A DNA stretch of 62,443 bases from UBA1876 sp964515395 (GTDB lineage: Bacteria; Synergistota; Synergistia; Synergistales; Thermovirgaceae). Shown here piece after piece: positions 50,058-59,162 of this stretch; position 1 is the stretch's first letter, and every line of letters starts with the position of its first letter. The position numbers and the translations under genes are program-made. The notes under the pieces were generated by a model. It was given only the letters and a program-made list of their open reading frames with translations, ran no database searches and was not told the DNA's origin. The stretch is taken from contig CAZERC010000006.1 in the NCBI GenBank assembly GCA_964515395.1, positions 1 to 62,443 on the forward strand. Direction: 5' to 3'.

Positions 50058-51416
50058 GTGCTTGAAATCCCTTTGGAACGCCGTTCGGGAACCCCCTTGT
50101 ACCGCCAGATCACGGCTCATCTGATGCGCATGATAGAAAGCGGTGCCCTCGCTGACGGCACCAGGTTGCCAGGTACGAGAGAGCTGGCGGCGGAATTGGG
50201 GGTCAGTCGAACAACGACGACGCTGGCCTATGACGTGCTCGAGGAAGAAGGATACATCCACAGGAGCGACAGACGAGGAACTTTCGTAAATTCAAGGTTT
50301 CGCCTTCACCCCGTATCCCAGGGAGAGGGGCATCCACTTGTCGACATGGCTTCCGGATTGCCTTCGGCAGACCTCATCCCCTGGGAGAAGATTTCCGTCC
50401 TTTGCAGGCAGGAATTCAGCCGGTATGGTCATGCCGTTCTGGAAGGGGCGCCTCTGCCCGGTCTTCCTGCACTACGCCAGGCTCTTGTCAGGCATGCGGC
50501 TACCCGGGGCATACCCGCCAGGTGGAATAACGTTTTCGTCACCAGCGGCGTTCAGCAGGGACTGTTTCTCTCCTTTCAGGCCCTTGCCTCCCGCGGTGTC
50601 CGGAAGGTCTGGGTGGAAGAATTGACGTATCCGGACGTTTTCTCCATGTCGCGAAATACCGGACTTGCGACCGGGACAGTCCCTCTCCATGTGGATGGTA
50701 TTCTCGAAAAATGTCGCTGTATGGGCCCTGAGGATGTTCTGTACCTGGTCCCCAGCTTTCAGAACCCTACGGGAAGGACGATTTCCCATGAAGGGCGCAA
50801 GGCGATTCTCGATACTGCTGCCGAGCGCAACTTCTGGGTCATTGAGGATGACGCTTACGGTGAACTCAGGTACGGCGAACATTCCGTTCCCGCATTGCGC
50901 GCCCTCGAAACCGCTGAAAAGGTTATCTATCTCGGCTCCTTCAGCCAGCTGCTTTTCCCCGGCATCAGGCAGGGGTATGCCCTCGTGCCCGGGGAACTCC
51001 TGAAAGATTTCCAGGATGCCCTCCTGCGTTCCGCAGGAGCAGTGTCATCCCTTCTTCAGCGTGTAGTTGCGGCCTTCCTTGAGGGAGGTCATCTGGAACC
51101 GTGCCTTGAAAGGGCAAGATCAGCCATGTCTTCACGGATGAGGCAGCTTGCGCTAAAACTGGGGGAAGCTCTGCCGGAGCTGGTTTTCGAGGTTCCCCAG
51201 GGAGGAATATACCTTTGGGTTACCTTCCCTGGTGTATCAGATGAAAAACTCGCTGAGACCGCACGGAATTCTGGTGTCGAGGTCGCCTGCGGTCGGGATT
51301 TTTCCGCCTGCTCCCAGGAAACCTTTTCGGTCAGGCTTTCTGTCAGCCGCACGGGTTTCCCCTTCATTGCAAAGGCAGTCGGGCGGCTGGCCGAAGCATG
51401 GAGAGATCTGTCATGA
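50058..51416 (+). CDS. MocR/GabR-like GntR regulator with aminotransferase domain lacking the PLP lysine
   Basis: About 452 aa: N-terminal GntR winged helix (~8-75, PLYRQITAHLMRMIESGALADG, SRTTTTLAYDVLEEEG) fused to a fold-type I aminotransferase domain (NPTGRTIS, EDDAYGEL). The motif that should read SFSKxLxPGxRxGY is SFSQLLFPGIRQGY: codon 50946-50948 is CAG, so residue ~297 is Gln instead of the Schiff-base Lys. The start is uncertain (GTG 50046, 50049 or 50058; no clear Shine-Dalgarno). Probable promoter TTGTCA-19-TATGAT at 49994-50024. Coupled by ATGA to citX. Confidence 0.88.
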   Translation: MLEIPLERRSGTPLYRQITAHLMRMIESGALADGTRLPGTRELAAELGVSRTTTTLAYDVLEEEGYIHRSDRRGTFVNSRFRLHPVSQGEGHPLVDMASGLPSADLIPWEKISVLCRQEFSRYGHAVLEGAPLPGLPALRQALVRHAATRGIPARWNNVFVTSGVQQGLFLSFQALASRGVRKVWVEELTYPDVFSMSRNTGLATGTVPLHVDGILEKCRCMGPEDVLYLVPSFQNPTGRTISHEGRKAILDTAAERNFWVIEDDAYGELRYGEHSVPALRALETAEKVIYLGSFSQLLFPGIRQGYALVPGELLKDFQDALLRSAGAVSSLLQRVVAAFLEGGHLEPCLERARSAMSSRMRQLALKLGEALPELVFEVPQGGIYLWVTFPGVSDEKLAETARNSGVEVACGRDFSACSQETFSVRLSVSRTGFPFIAKAVGRLAEAWRDLS

Positions 51417-51955
51417 AGGCCCTTGACAGGGTCCTTTCGGGACGTGAGGCAAGAGCCAGGCTGCAAAGGCACATTCTCATGTCGGCCCCTACGGTCGTGC
51501 AAGTCTCGTTGAATCTCCCGGGATATCCAAAGCAATTACCAGGTTCCCGCAGGCTGGTCGAGGTTGTTGGGGACTTCATGGCCGGATTGATCCGCAGCAG
51601 GAGCGGGCGGGTCCTTTCATCATGGATGCTGGAAAACGGAATGGGGACCGCCTTTTTTCTCGGAGCCTGTGACGTCAAGGCCGGGGAGATCAAAAAAGCG
51701 GCATTGAGTCTCGAAGAAACACCTCGCTGGGGTGCGATCCTTGATGTAGATGTCCATGTGCCGCAGGGGGCGTTGTCCCGCACATCCCTCGGCCTGCCGC
51801 CAAGACGGTGTTTTCTTTGCGGTCGGCCTGCCAAGGAATGTGCACGGGCCGGACGTCATGAAATGGAAGAGCTGCGTGACGCTTTCGAGGAGTATCTGCA
51901 GAAGGGGTTGCGGAAAATGCAATCTTCTTCCCATCATGTTTCAGGAATCGCCTGA
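51413..51955 (+). CDS. citX: Citrate lyase holo-ACP synthase-type protein (CitX)
   Basis: A 180-aa phosphoribosyl-dephospho-CoA transferase. Family landmarks are REARARLQRHIL near the N-terminus and the C-terminal GLPPRRCFLCGRPAKECARAGRH. It normally loads the prosthetic group on the citrate lyase ACP (CitD), which is not in this window. Translationally coupled to the MocR-like gene, and tail-to-tail overlapping by 15 bases with the next leftward gene. Confidence 0.9.
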   Translation: MKALDRVLSGREARARLQRHILMSAPTVVQVSLNLPGYPKQLPGSRRLVEVVGDFMAGLIRSRSGRVLSSWMLENGMGTAFFLGACDVKAGEIKKAALSLEETPRWGAILDVDVHVPQGALSRTSLGLPPRRCFLCGRPAKECARAGRHEMEELRDAFEEYLQKGLRKMQSSSHHVSGIA

Positions 51956-52177
51956 ATCCTGGTCTGCACCATCGCGGGGCGTTTCGTTAAACAGACCCTT
52001 TACCATGTAACGGTGCCAGAGGACGACGGCCAGGGTGCCTGTTGCGGTTCCCGCCAACAGGCCCGAGAGAATGGTAAACAATCCCGGTTTGCCGATGAAA
52101 TACCCCCAGAGGCCTGCGATAGCGTGGCCATAGAATACCAGTGTCGCAAGGCATAGTGTCAATACCAGAATTCTCAT
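51941..52177 (-). CDS. Small two-helix membrane protein, 78 aa
   Basis: Two membrane helices (ILVLTLCLATLVFYGHAIAG and FTILSGLLAGTATGTLAVVLW) and a polar acidic tail. AGGAGG 5 bases before ATG 52177, so a real gene is likely. No family recognised. Possibly holin-like or an inner-membrane accessory protein, but that is a guess. Confidence 0.7.
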   Translation of the reverse strand: MRILVLTLCLATLVFYGHAIAGLWGYFIGKPGLFTILSGLLAGTATGTLAVVLWHRYMVKGLFNETPRDGADQDSGDS

Positions 52178-52380
52178 GAAATCCTCCTTGTCGTAAAACC
52201 CCTCTTTCGATACTTCCGCGAACGGGGACAGTATAGGGTATTTCAGCTCCTGAAGCGACTGGTTGTGTGCATGTATGGATTGTGATACCATAATTTGAAA
52301 TCAAAGCCTTTTGAAATGTGTACATGATCATATTGTATCTCAATCGCGTGAAAGTGGAGCAGGAGAGGAGGATGTCCCTG

Positions 52381-53037
52381 ATGATCATGGAGCCGAGACT
52401 TTACACGACGTCAGCGGATTATGTCTATCAGGAACTTCGCCATAAAATCATAACGAAACAGCTCAAACCCGGACAGAGGCTGCCTGAGGTGAACATCGCC
52501 GTCCAGATGGGAGTCAGCAGGACGCCGGTACGGGAAGCCCTCAGGAGGCTTGCAAGCGAAGGGCTGGTTCTTATCATTCCCAATAGCGGAGCGCGTCTTG
52601 CTTCACCGACAAAAAGGGAAATGGATGACACCTATCTTGTCCGCGAAGAGCTTGAATGCCTTGCGATCCGGCTTGCGGCGGGAAGAATCAGCGAAAGAAA
52701 CATGCATCGTCTTGAGGATTCCATACTGGAAGAGGAAAGAGCCTTTGATGAAAAGAACCTCGAACTTTACCTTGAGGTCAACGAGACTTTTCACAAGGTC
52801 ATCGCCGATGCGAGCGGAAACAGGGTTCTGTCGGAATATATAGAGAACATCCTGGCCAGGACGAATGCCTATGTCGTTTTTTACGATCCCTTCTATGATA
52901 TCGAGGAAAATCCGAGTATTGCCCAGCACAAGGCGATACTCAAGACACTGAAGGAAAAAGACCCGGACAAGGCAGTAAATTTGATGAGGGAGCACCTCAA
53001 GCGGAGCCTTCGCGATCTCAAGGAACCCGAAAAATAG
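52381..53037 (+). CDS. GntR-family transcriptional regulator, FCD subfamily
   Basis: A 218-aa regulator: winged helix (~12-75, YVYQELRHKIITKQLKPGQRLPEV, SRTPVREALRRLASEGLV) and an FCD ligand domain whose metal ligands include NETFHKVI and the His of IAQHKAIL and MREHLKRS. FCD proteins sense organic acids. AGGAGG 9 bases before ATG 52381. ATGATCAT palindrome at ~52322 upstream could be an autoregulatory site. Neighbours give no firm target. Confidence 0.92.
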   Translation: MIMEPRLYTTSADYVYQELRHKIITKQLKPGQRLPEVNIAVQMGVSRTPVREALRRLASEGLVLIIPNSGARLASPTKREMDDTYLVREELECLAIRLAAGRISERNMHRLEDSILEEERAFDEKNLELYLEVNETFHKVIADASGNRVLSEYIENILARTNAYVVFYDPFYDIEENPSIAQHKAILKTLKEKDPDKAVNLMREHLKRSLRDLKEPEK

Positions 53038-53073
53038 GGGATCTTTAGAAAAAGACGAGAAAAAATGGGTGCA

Positions 53074-53107
53074 AGAGCGGACGGGGGATCTCCTGTCCGT
53101 TCTTTTT
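53074..53107 (+). terminator. Intrinsic terminator after the GntR gene
   Basis: AGAGCGGACGGGG pairs with TCCTGTCCGTTCT (13 pairs including G-U), followed by TTTTT. Confidence 0.85.
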
Positions 53108-53176
53108 GTCACTTGGGGGCTTCCCCGTGTGACAATATTGTGTAAGGACAGACCACACGTGTTAAGGAGGATCATC

Positions 53177-54319
53177 ATGACATCCGGTACGCCTTTGCCG
53201 TCTTTTGACCTGAAACGCAATTATCAACGCATACGTGACGAAATCAGGAGCGAACTAGACCGTGTTCTTGAAAGTCAGTATTTTATCCTCGGCCCGGAGG
53301 TCGAGCAGTTTGAACATGAGATTGCGGCCTATCTCGGTGTACCTCACGCCATCGGGTGTGCTTCGGGGTCAGATGCGCTTCTTTTGGCCTTGATGACTCT
53401 TGACATCCGGCCTGGTGATGAAGTGATCACCACTCCCTACTCTTTTTTCGCGACGGCCAGTTGCATCACCAGGGTGGGAGCGAACCCCGTCTTCGCCGAT
53501 GTGGATCCGGAGACCTACAATCTCGCCCCGTCATCGGTTGAAAAGGCCCTCACGAAAAAAACGAAGGCCATTCTCCCGGTCCATCTTTTCGGACAGATGG
53601 CCCGCACCGAGGAAATGGTTCCTTTGGCGGATGACAGGAACATTCCGATAGTGGAAGATGCCGCCCAGGCGATCGGAGCCGTGCGGTTCATCGACGGCAA
53701 TCCCGTGAAAGCCGGGACGATGGGAAGCATCGGGTGCTTTTCTTTTTTCCCGACGAAAAACCTCGGAGCTTACGGTGACGGCGGGCTTGTCGCCACCTCG
53801 TCGCCCGGGCTCGCCGACAGGCTTGCAAAACTCCGGGTCCACGGCGCCGGGGAGCAATACATGCACGAGGAAGTGGGAATCAACAGTCGTCTCGACGCAC
53901 TGCAGGCAGCCGTCCTCAGGGTCCGGCTGCGTCACCTGGAGACGTGGAACGGAGAGCGAAGAAGGGCGGCCGAACGCTACAGGCTCCTTTTTGCCGAGAT
54001 GAACCTGGAGGATGTTGTGAAAGCTCCCGGGGAAGACGAAGGGAACCACCACACCTATCATCAATATGTCATCCGGTGCGAGAGGCGGGACGAACTGCAG
54101 GCATTCTTGAAGGAACACGGTGTCGTTACCCGGGTGTATTACCCCAGGCCCCTTCACCTTCAGCACTGTTTCGCCTTTTTGGGATACGGGCCCGGCGATT
54201 TTCCAGTCGCCGAGGCTCTTGCCCTCGAAACTCTCGCCCTTCCCATGTTCCCGGAACTATTGCCGGAAGAACAGGAGCGGGTCGTCAGGGCGATAGCCGA
54301 GTTTTACGGAAAAATTTGA
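53177..54319 (+). CDS. DegT/DnrJ/EryC1-family sugar aminotransferase
   Basis: A 380-aa PLP enzyme for amino-sugar synthesis on nucleotide sugars. Motifs: SGSDALLLALM, TTPYSFFATASCI, VEDAAQAIGA, PLP Lys in SFFPTKNLGAYGDGG and GINSRLDALQAAVLR. Likely a WecE/DesI-like enzyme for O-antigen or glycan sugars; no partner epimerases nearby. AGGAGG 6 bases before ATG. Confidence 0.94.
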   Translation: MTSGTPLPSFDLKRNYQRIRDEIRSELDRVLESQYFILGPEVEQFEHEIAAYLGVPHAIGCASGSDALLLALMTLDIRPGDEVITTPYSFFATASCITRVGANPVFADVDPETYNLAPSSVEKALTKKTKAILPVHLFGQMARTEEMVPLADDRNIPIVEDAAQAIGAVRFIDGNPVKAGTMGSIGCFSFFPTKNLGAYGDGGLVATSSPGLADRLAKLRVHGAGEQYMHEEVGINSRLDALQAAVLRVRLRHLETWNGERRRAAERYRLLFAEMNLEDVVKAPGEDEGNHHTYHQYVIRCERRDELQAFLKEHGVVTRVYYPRPLHLQHCFAFLGYGPGDFPVAEALALETLALPMFPELLPEEQERVVRAIAEFYGKI

Positions 54320-54425
54320 CCAATATTGATTTAGCCCGGCAGATCGTGTAAAATGTCCTCGCTGGAGAGCATTCCCTTTCTTTTGGGAAAGCCGTTCATA
54401 TCAGACTGGAACTGGAGGTGAAGGG

Positions 54426-55118
54426 ATGTTGTATCCCTTCTTTTTCGATCCCACTTTCCTTTTATTGATCCCGGCCCTGATTCTTGCCGGTTGGGCACAG
54501 ATGAAAGTCAAGGGAACCTATGAAAGATACAGCAGGATCGCGGCACGAAAAGGGCTGACGGCAAAAGACGTGGCCCGGAGGATTCTGGATGAAAACGGGT
54601 TGCATAATGTCCCGGTGGAGCGAATTGCCGGGTCGCTGACGGATCATTACGATCCGAAGGCCAAAACCCTTCGCCTGTCCGAGACTGTTTACAGCAGCCC
54701 AAGCATCGCCGCCATAGGGGTCGCCGCCCACGAAGCGGGACATGCCTTGCAGGACGCTGGAGCCTATGCTCCGCTGAAGCTTCGGAACTCCATCGTTCCC
54801 GTGGTCAGCCTGGGTTCGGGCCTTGCCTTCCCGCTGTTTTTCATTGGTTTCCTTTTCGGGACTCCCCTTTTGATGGACGTGGGAATTCTCTTTTTCATCG
54901 GAGTTCTCCTGTTCCATCTCGTGACGCTTCCGGTGGAATACAACGCGAGCGGAAGGGCCCTGAGAATTCTGGACAGCACGGGAATTCTCGCCGGCGAAGA
55001 GATGAAAGGCGCAAGGGCCGTACTCAATGCCGCGGCCTTGACCTACGTCGCCGCGACGGTTATGGCGGCTTTGCAACTGGTCAGGCTGCTTCTTCTTCGC
55101 GGAATGAGAAACGATTGA
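54426..55118 (+). CDS. YugP-family membrane zinc metallopeptidase
   Basis: A 230-aa protein with HEAGH at 102-106 and an N-terminal and two to three further membrane helices (~8-24, 120-160). The YugP opening (LLIPALILAGWAQMKVKGTYERY) and SPSIAAIGVAAHEAGHA are typical. Substrate unknown. GGAGGTGAAGGG precedes ATG. Confidence 0.92.
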   Translation: MLYPFFFDPTFLLLIPALILAGWAQMKVKGTYERYSRIAARKGLTAKDVARRILDENGLHNVPVERIAGSLTDHYDPKAKTLRLSETVYSSPSIAAIGVAAHEAGHALQDAGAYAPLKLRNSIVPVVSLGSGLAFPLFFIGFLFGTPLLMDVGILFFIGVLLFHLVTLPVEYNASGRALRILDSTGILAGEEMKGARAVLNAAALTYVAATVMAALQLVRLLLLRGMRND

Positions 55119-55164
55119 CCTATACAGTCTTCGAAGAATTATGGTCGGAAGCGACTGGTCGATG

Positions 55165-55194
55165 ACAGGGTGGCAATGGCCACCCTGTTTCTTT
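55165..55194 (+). terminator. Intrinsic terminator after the YugP gene
   Basis: ACAGGGTGGC pairs perfectly with GCCACCCTGT around AATG, then TTCTTT. Confidence 0.85.
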
Positions 55195-55228
55195 GACGTG
55201 ATTCAGGAATGATGTCAAGGAGGGAACC

Positions 55229-55930
55229 GTGGCTATGCCACTGCTTCTTGTAGCTTTGATCCTGCTCTTTGTGATGCCCTGGCTCGGGTTGCTGTTTTTA
55301 GGGATTTTTGTCTTTTTGATTCTGTTGGTACCGTTGGGTTTTGCTGCCCGTTCCCTTGTGTGGCTGGTGATAGGGCCGAAAGAGCTTTTCAGGGTTCTTT
55401 CGAACAAGAAGGTGCGGAGAAATCACGCCCTTGAACATGGCACCATCAACGTCATTGAGGAAAAATACGGGATTCCCATGATGTCCGGTCTTGCCTCGGA
55501 AGAAGGATTCACGGTGAACGGTCCGGTCTCCGGCGAACTTGCGCTCGGGGCGGCCCGTGAGGCCCTTGAGAGACTCAGGAGGGGCGAAAGAAGGCTCGCC
55601 GTTCATGAACGGTGCGGGACCACAATTGTAGCCGTCAATACGCTGATGTCAGTGGTGTTCATTTTGCTCCTTCTGTTCACCGGATCGCTCAGCATTTTTA
55701 CCGTGATCCTTGCACTGGGCGCTTCATGGCTTCTGGGGCCTCATGCCGGGCGGTATGCCCAGGTTTACATGACAACAGCGACGGACGTCGAAGGAGTTGA
55801 AATCGTGGGGATCGAGCGAAGAAGCAGGTGGACCAGGGTCATGGGAATGAGGGTCATGACTCCCGGAGAAACGTTCATCCGGACAAGAATGCGTGGAGAG
55901 CCGCTGAAGGCGGAGGTCATTGATCGATGA
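55229..55930 (+). CDS. DUF6391-like membrane protein
   Basis: A 233-aa protein with an N-terminal double membrane helix (~3-45), a soluble core with RRNHALEHGTINVIEEKYG and ERCGTTIVAVNTL, and a helical hairpin (~135-165). Conserved His, Glu and Cys suggest metal binding, but no function is known. GTG start with GGAGG 5 bases before. First gene of a coupled run; overlaps rsmB by 4 bases. Confidence 0.75.
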   Translation: MAMPLLLVALILLFVMPWLGLLFLGIFVFLILLVPLGFAARSLVWLVIGPKELFRVLSNKKVRRNHALEHGTINVIEEKYGIPMMSGLASEEGFTVNGPVSGELALGAAREALERLRRGERRLAVHERCGTTIVAVNTLMSVVFILLLLFTGSLSIFTVILALGASWLLGPHAGRYAQVYMTTATDVEGVEIVGIERRSRWTRVMGMRVMTPGETFIRTRMRGEPLKAEVIDR

Positions 55931-57249
55931 GGGGCATTGAAGCGGCTCTTTTCATCTGGCGGGATGTCACGAAGGGGGCATTTGCGAGCGAAGCGATCAG
56001 GAAGAGGACCCAGGATCTTCCAAAAAGTGAAAGGACCCTCGCAACATCGCTCGTTTATGCGGGATTGAGACGGGCTCCCCTCTGGAAGAGTCTCGCAGTT
56101 CGTTTTTCCGGAAAGCCCCTCGGCGCCGTGTCCCCTGTCGCCGGAGATGCCCTCGTTCTCGGGATCGCCGGCCTCGTGGAGTTGCGTAATTTCGCCCCCC
56201 AGGTCCTCGTCAGTGCCATGGTGGAAGCTGTCAAGAAAAACGGTTTCCCCAGGGACGCGAGAATGGTGAATGCCGTGTTGCGGAAAGCCGAGGAACGTGG
56301 GAAACGAGCGGTGGCGGAGATTTCAAAAAGCCGGTCGTTGCGGGACCAGAGCCTTTATGGAGGGGTCCCCAGGTGGGTCGGGACGTATATTGGCGACAAC
56401 TGGGGAAAGGATGAGGCCCGTCGATTGCTTCGCCTGATGGCCATGAAAACCTGTATGTCACTCCGCCTTTCGCCGGGAGCCGATGCCCCGAAGATCATTG
56501 ATGAGCTTCGGGATTCGGGCTTCCACGCCTGGCCCTCGCCCCACGTTGAACGGTCCCTGAGGATGGCCTCTTCGGCTTTCCCGCCCGGGCTGCCCGGTTT
56601 TCAGGAAGGTGAGGTGACGCCCCAGACGGAATCGTCGATGATTGTCGGCGAAATTGTCGCTTCCCTTTATGATGGCGATCCTGTCCTCGAAATGTGTTGT
56701 GGAAGGGGAGTCAAAACGGGGCAGCTTGTGCAGATGGTCCCCGGGATCGAGATCGAGGCCTGGGAGCTTTCCAGCGGCCGCCTTGAAGCTGCCGGGAAGG
56801 AAATCCGTCGCCTGGGACTCCAAAATGAAAAGGTCGCGTTCCACCAGGGAAACGCTCTTGAACTTGAACCTCATACCCCCCCCGGTCTGGTTTTCGTCGA
56901 TGCGCCGTGTTCGGGAAGCGGCACATGGGCCCGCCACCCGGACGCAAAACTCCGTCAAAACCCCGAAAGACTGAAGGACCTCGCTTCCCTTCAGGGGAAA
57001 CTGCTTTCAAGAGCCCTTGATCTCGTTGTCCCGGGGGGGATCGTCGTTTATTCCACCTGCAGCATCCTTCGCGACGAAAACGAGAGGGTCGTGGCCGAGA
57101 CATTGGGCAAACGCCCCAATGTTGTTGAAATGCCCCTTCCCAGCAACTATCATAATGTTCATCGAGGGAAACCATGGGGATATTATCTCTGGCCGACGCT
57201 TCCATGGCATGATGGCTTTTTCCTCACGGTGTTGATGAAGCGCGACTAG
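55927..57249 (+). CDS. rsmB: 16S rRNA m5C methyltransferase RsmB-like
   Basis: A 440-aa protein with an N-terminal NusB-like helical domain (~1-140) and a Rossmann methyltransferase: LEMCCGRGVKTGQL for SAM, FVDAPCSGSGTWARHPD and catalytic Cys in YSTCSILRDENE. Normally methylates C967 of 16S rRNA. The start is coupled by ATGA. Confidence 0.93.
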   Translation: MRGIEAALFIWRDVTKGAFASEAIRKRTQDLPKSERTLATSLVYAGLRRAPLWKSLAVRFSGKPLGAVSPVAGDALVLGIAGLVELRNFAPQVLVSAMVEAVKKNGFPRDARMVNAVLRKAEERGKRAVAEISKSRSLRDQSLYGGVPRWVGTYIGDNWGKDEARRLLRLMAMKTCMSLRLSPGADAPKIIDELRDSGFHAWPSPHVERSLRMASSAFPPGLPGFQEGEVTPQTESSMIVGEIVASLYDGDPVLEMCCGRGVKTGQLVQMVPGIEIEAWELSSGRLEAAGKEIRRLGLQNEKVAFHQGNALELEPHTPPGLVFVDAPCSGSGTWARHPDAKLRQNPERLKDLASLQGKLLSRALDLVVPGGIVVYSTCSILRDENERVVAETLGKRPNVVEMPLPSNYHNVHRGKPWGYYLWPTLPWHDGFFLTVLMKRD

Positions 57250-57261
57250 GAGGACAAGATA

Positions 57262-58482
57262 ATGAAAAAAATGTTCCGGATTACCCTCCTGATCACCCTA
57301 TTGGTTATCGTCGGTTCCGGGGTTTTTGCCTTTTATTCGATTTTTTTCGGATTCCGGGATGTGGCAGTACCAGGTCTGGAGGGTATGAATGTGGTTGATG
57401 CCGTTTCGGTGACTGAGAAGATGGGATTGCTTGTCAGGGTTGACGAGGTGGAATCTCTTCTCCCGTCGGGAACTGTCGTTTCCCAATGGCCTGAAACGGG
57501 AACAACCATCAAGAAGGGGAAAGTCATCGTCCTGAAGGTCAGCAAAGGCGGAAAACGCAGACCGGTACCGGATGTGAGAGGTATGGAATTCGGGCAGTCG
57601 GTGACGCATCTGGGCGATAAGGGGTTTGAAATCGGCGATGTGGTGAGGATCCACAGTGACGCCCGGCCCCCGGGTGTGATTATCGCACAAAGCCCTGCCG
57701 CTCCGGCCATGGTCCCGGAAAACAGGAGAGTTGATCTTTTGGTGAGCCTCGGAGCCCCGCGGGTGAACGGACAGATTCGTGTTCCGAATGTCCTTGACCG
57801 CAGCGAGGATGTCGCCAGGCAGATCATTGGACAGAGCGGTCTCAGGGTCGGCGGCGTGACATACGAATATACCCTGATGACGCCTCAAGGGATGGTCATG
57901 GACACCGAACCCAGGCCGGGGAAACCCCTGCCTGAAGGGCAGCCTGTGACGCTTGTGGTGGCGACGACCAAGAAACCGGTCGCCGAAGAAACCCAGGAAC
58001 AGGCAAAGAAAGACGATGAGCAGGGGGAACAGCCGGCGGGCACGGAACCCGGTGGTGTCGTTCAGACGCCGGAACAGGAGCCTTCAAATGGAAGGCCTGC
58101 GCCTTCTCCTTCACCACTTGACGAATGGTTGAAGCAGAAACCGGCAGGTCAAAGTCCCTCGACGGACAAACCTGCTGTCGAAGAACAGCCGCAACAGCAA
58201 CAGACATCTCAAGAGGGGCAAAAGCCCGGGGAGAGTTCGCAGGTTTCGAAGCCTCAGCAGAAAGAACCAACAAAAACGGCGAAGATTCGTTACCAGGTGC
58301 CGCCCCTTGCACAACCAATGTCGGTTCGGGTGGAGATTATCGATGATAACGGGACTCGGACATTGTTGGACAGGGAGGCAAGAAGCGGCGAATACATTGT
58401 CCTGGATGCCCCTTATGCCGGCGAGGCATCGGTGACGATTTACCTCGGCGGAGAATTCGTCTGGCAGGATCGATACCGATGA
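57262..58482 (+). CDS. Membrane-anchored PASTA-domain protein without kinase
   Basis: A 406-aa protein: a signal anchor (~6-30), three PASTA repeats (~35-95, 98-165, 170-235; VPGLEGMNVVDA, VPDVRGMEFGQS, VPNVLDRSEDVA), a ~110-residue Gln/Pro/Glu-rich linker, and a small C-terminal beta domain (YQVPPLAQPMSVRVEIIDDN). In PknB-type kinases these parts follow a kinase domain, missing here. It may bind muropeptides or peptidoglycan in the periplasm. Overlaps rpe by 4 bases. Confidence 0.9.
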   Translation: MKKMFRITLLITLLVIVGSGVFAFYSIFFGFRDVAVPGLEGMNVVDAVSVTEKMGLLVRVDEVESLLPSGTVVSQWPETGTTIKKGKVIVLKVSKGGKRRPVPDVRGMEFGQSVTHLGDKGFEIGDVVRIHSDARPPGVIIAQSPAAPAMVPENRRVDLLVSLGAPRVNGQIRVPNVLDRSEDVARQIIGQSGLRVGGVTYEYTLMTPQGMVMDTEPRPGKPLPEGQPVTLVVATTKKPVAEETQEQAKKDDEQGEQPAGTEPGGVVQTPEQEPSNGRPAPSPSPLDEWLKQKPAGQSPSTDKPAVEEQPQQQQTSQEGQKPGESSQVSKPQQKEPTKTAKIRYQVPPLAQPMSVRVEIIDDNGTRTLLDREARSGEYIVLDAPYAGEASVTIYLGGEFVWQDRYR

Positions 58483-59162
58483 CACGGCTTAAAAATCCTG
58501 TCATTGCGCCATCGTTGTTATCGGCTCCACCCCTGGAGATGGGTGCGGCCCTGGAATCGGTGAAAGACGTGACGGACTGGCTGCATCTGGATATCATGGA
58601 CGGTCATTTCGTTCCGAACCTTTCCTTTGGTCCGAAGCTGGTGGGTTCTCTTCGGGAGGCCTGCAACAGTGCAATCCTGGATGTCCACCTCATGGTCGAG
58701 CACCCGGAAAGGTTTATCGATTCCTTTGCATCTGGCGGGGCGGATTACCTGACCATTCATGTGGAGGCCACGCCTCACCTGCACAGGGCTCTGGAATTGA
58801 TTCGAAAAAAAGGCTGCAAGCCAGGTGTAACGCTGAATCCCGGAACTCCCGTCGAGTGGCTCAAACCTGTCCTGCACATGGTGGACCTTGTCCTCGTCAT
58901 GTCCGTAAACCCCGGATTCGGTGGCCAGGCTTTCATCCCGGAAACCCTGGAGAAAACCAGGTCTCTTGCGAGGTGGAGAGTTGCCCGGGACCAGTCCTTT
59001 CTCATTGAAATGGACGGAGGGCTTGGTCTTGATACCGTGGGAGATGCCGTGCGCGCCGGAACGGACGTTGTCGTCGCGGGCAGCGCGGTTTTCGGGGCAC
59101 AGAGCCCGGCCGACACGGTGAGGGCACTGCAAAAGCGCGCATTGGAGGCGATTCGCGATTGA
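58479..59162 (+). CDS. rpe: Ribulose-phosphate 3-epimerase
   Basis: A 227-aa TIM barrel of the pentose phosphate pathway. APSLLSAPPLEMG, WLHLDIMDGHFVPNLSFGP, DVHLMVEHPERFI, MSVNPGFGGQAFIP and EMDGGLGLDTV carry the metal His and catalytic Asp pair. Complete and typical in length. Confidence 0.97.
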   Translation: MTRLKNPVIAPSLLSAPPLEMGAALESVKDVTDWLHLDIMDGHFVPNLSFGPKLVGSLREACNSAILDVHLMVEHPERFIDSFASGGADYLTIHVEATPHLHRALELIRKKGCKPGVTLNPGTPVEWLKPVLHMVDLVLVMSVNPGFGGQAFIPETLEKTRSLARWRVARDQSFLIEMDGGLGLDTVGDAVRAGTDVVVAGSAVFGAQSPADTVRALQKRALEAIRD

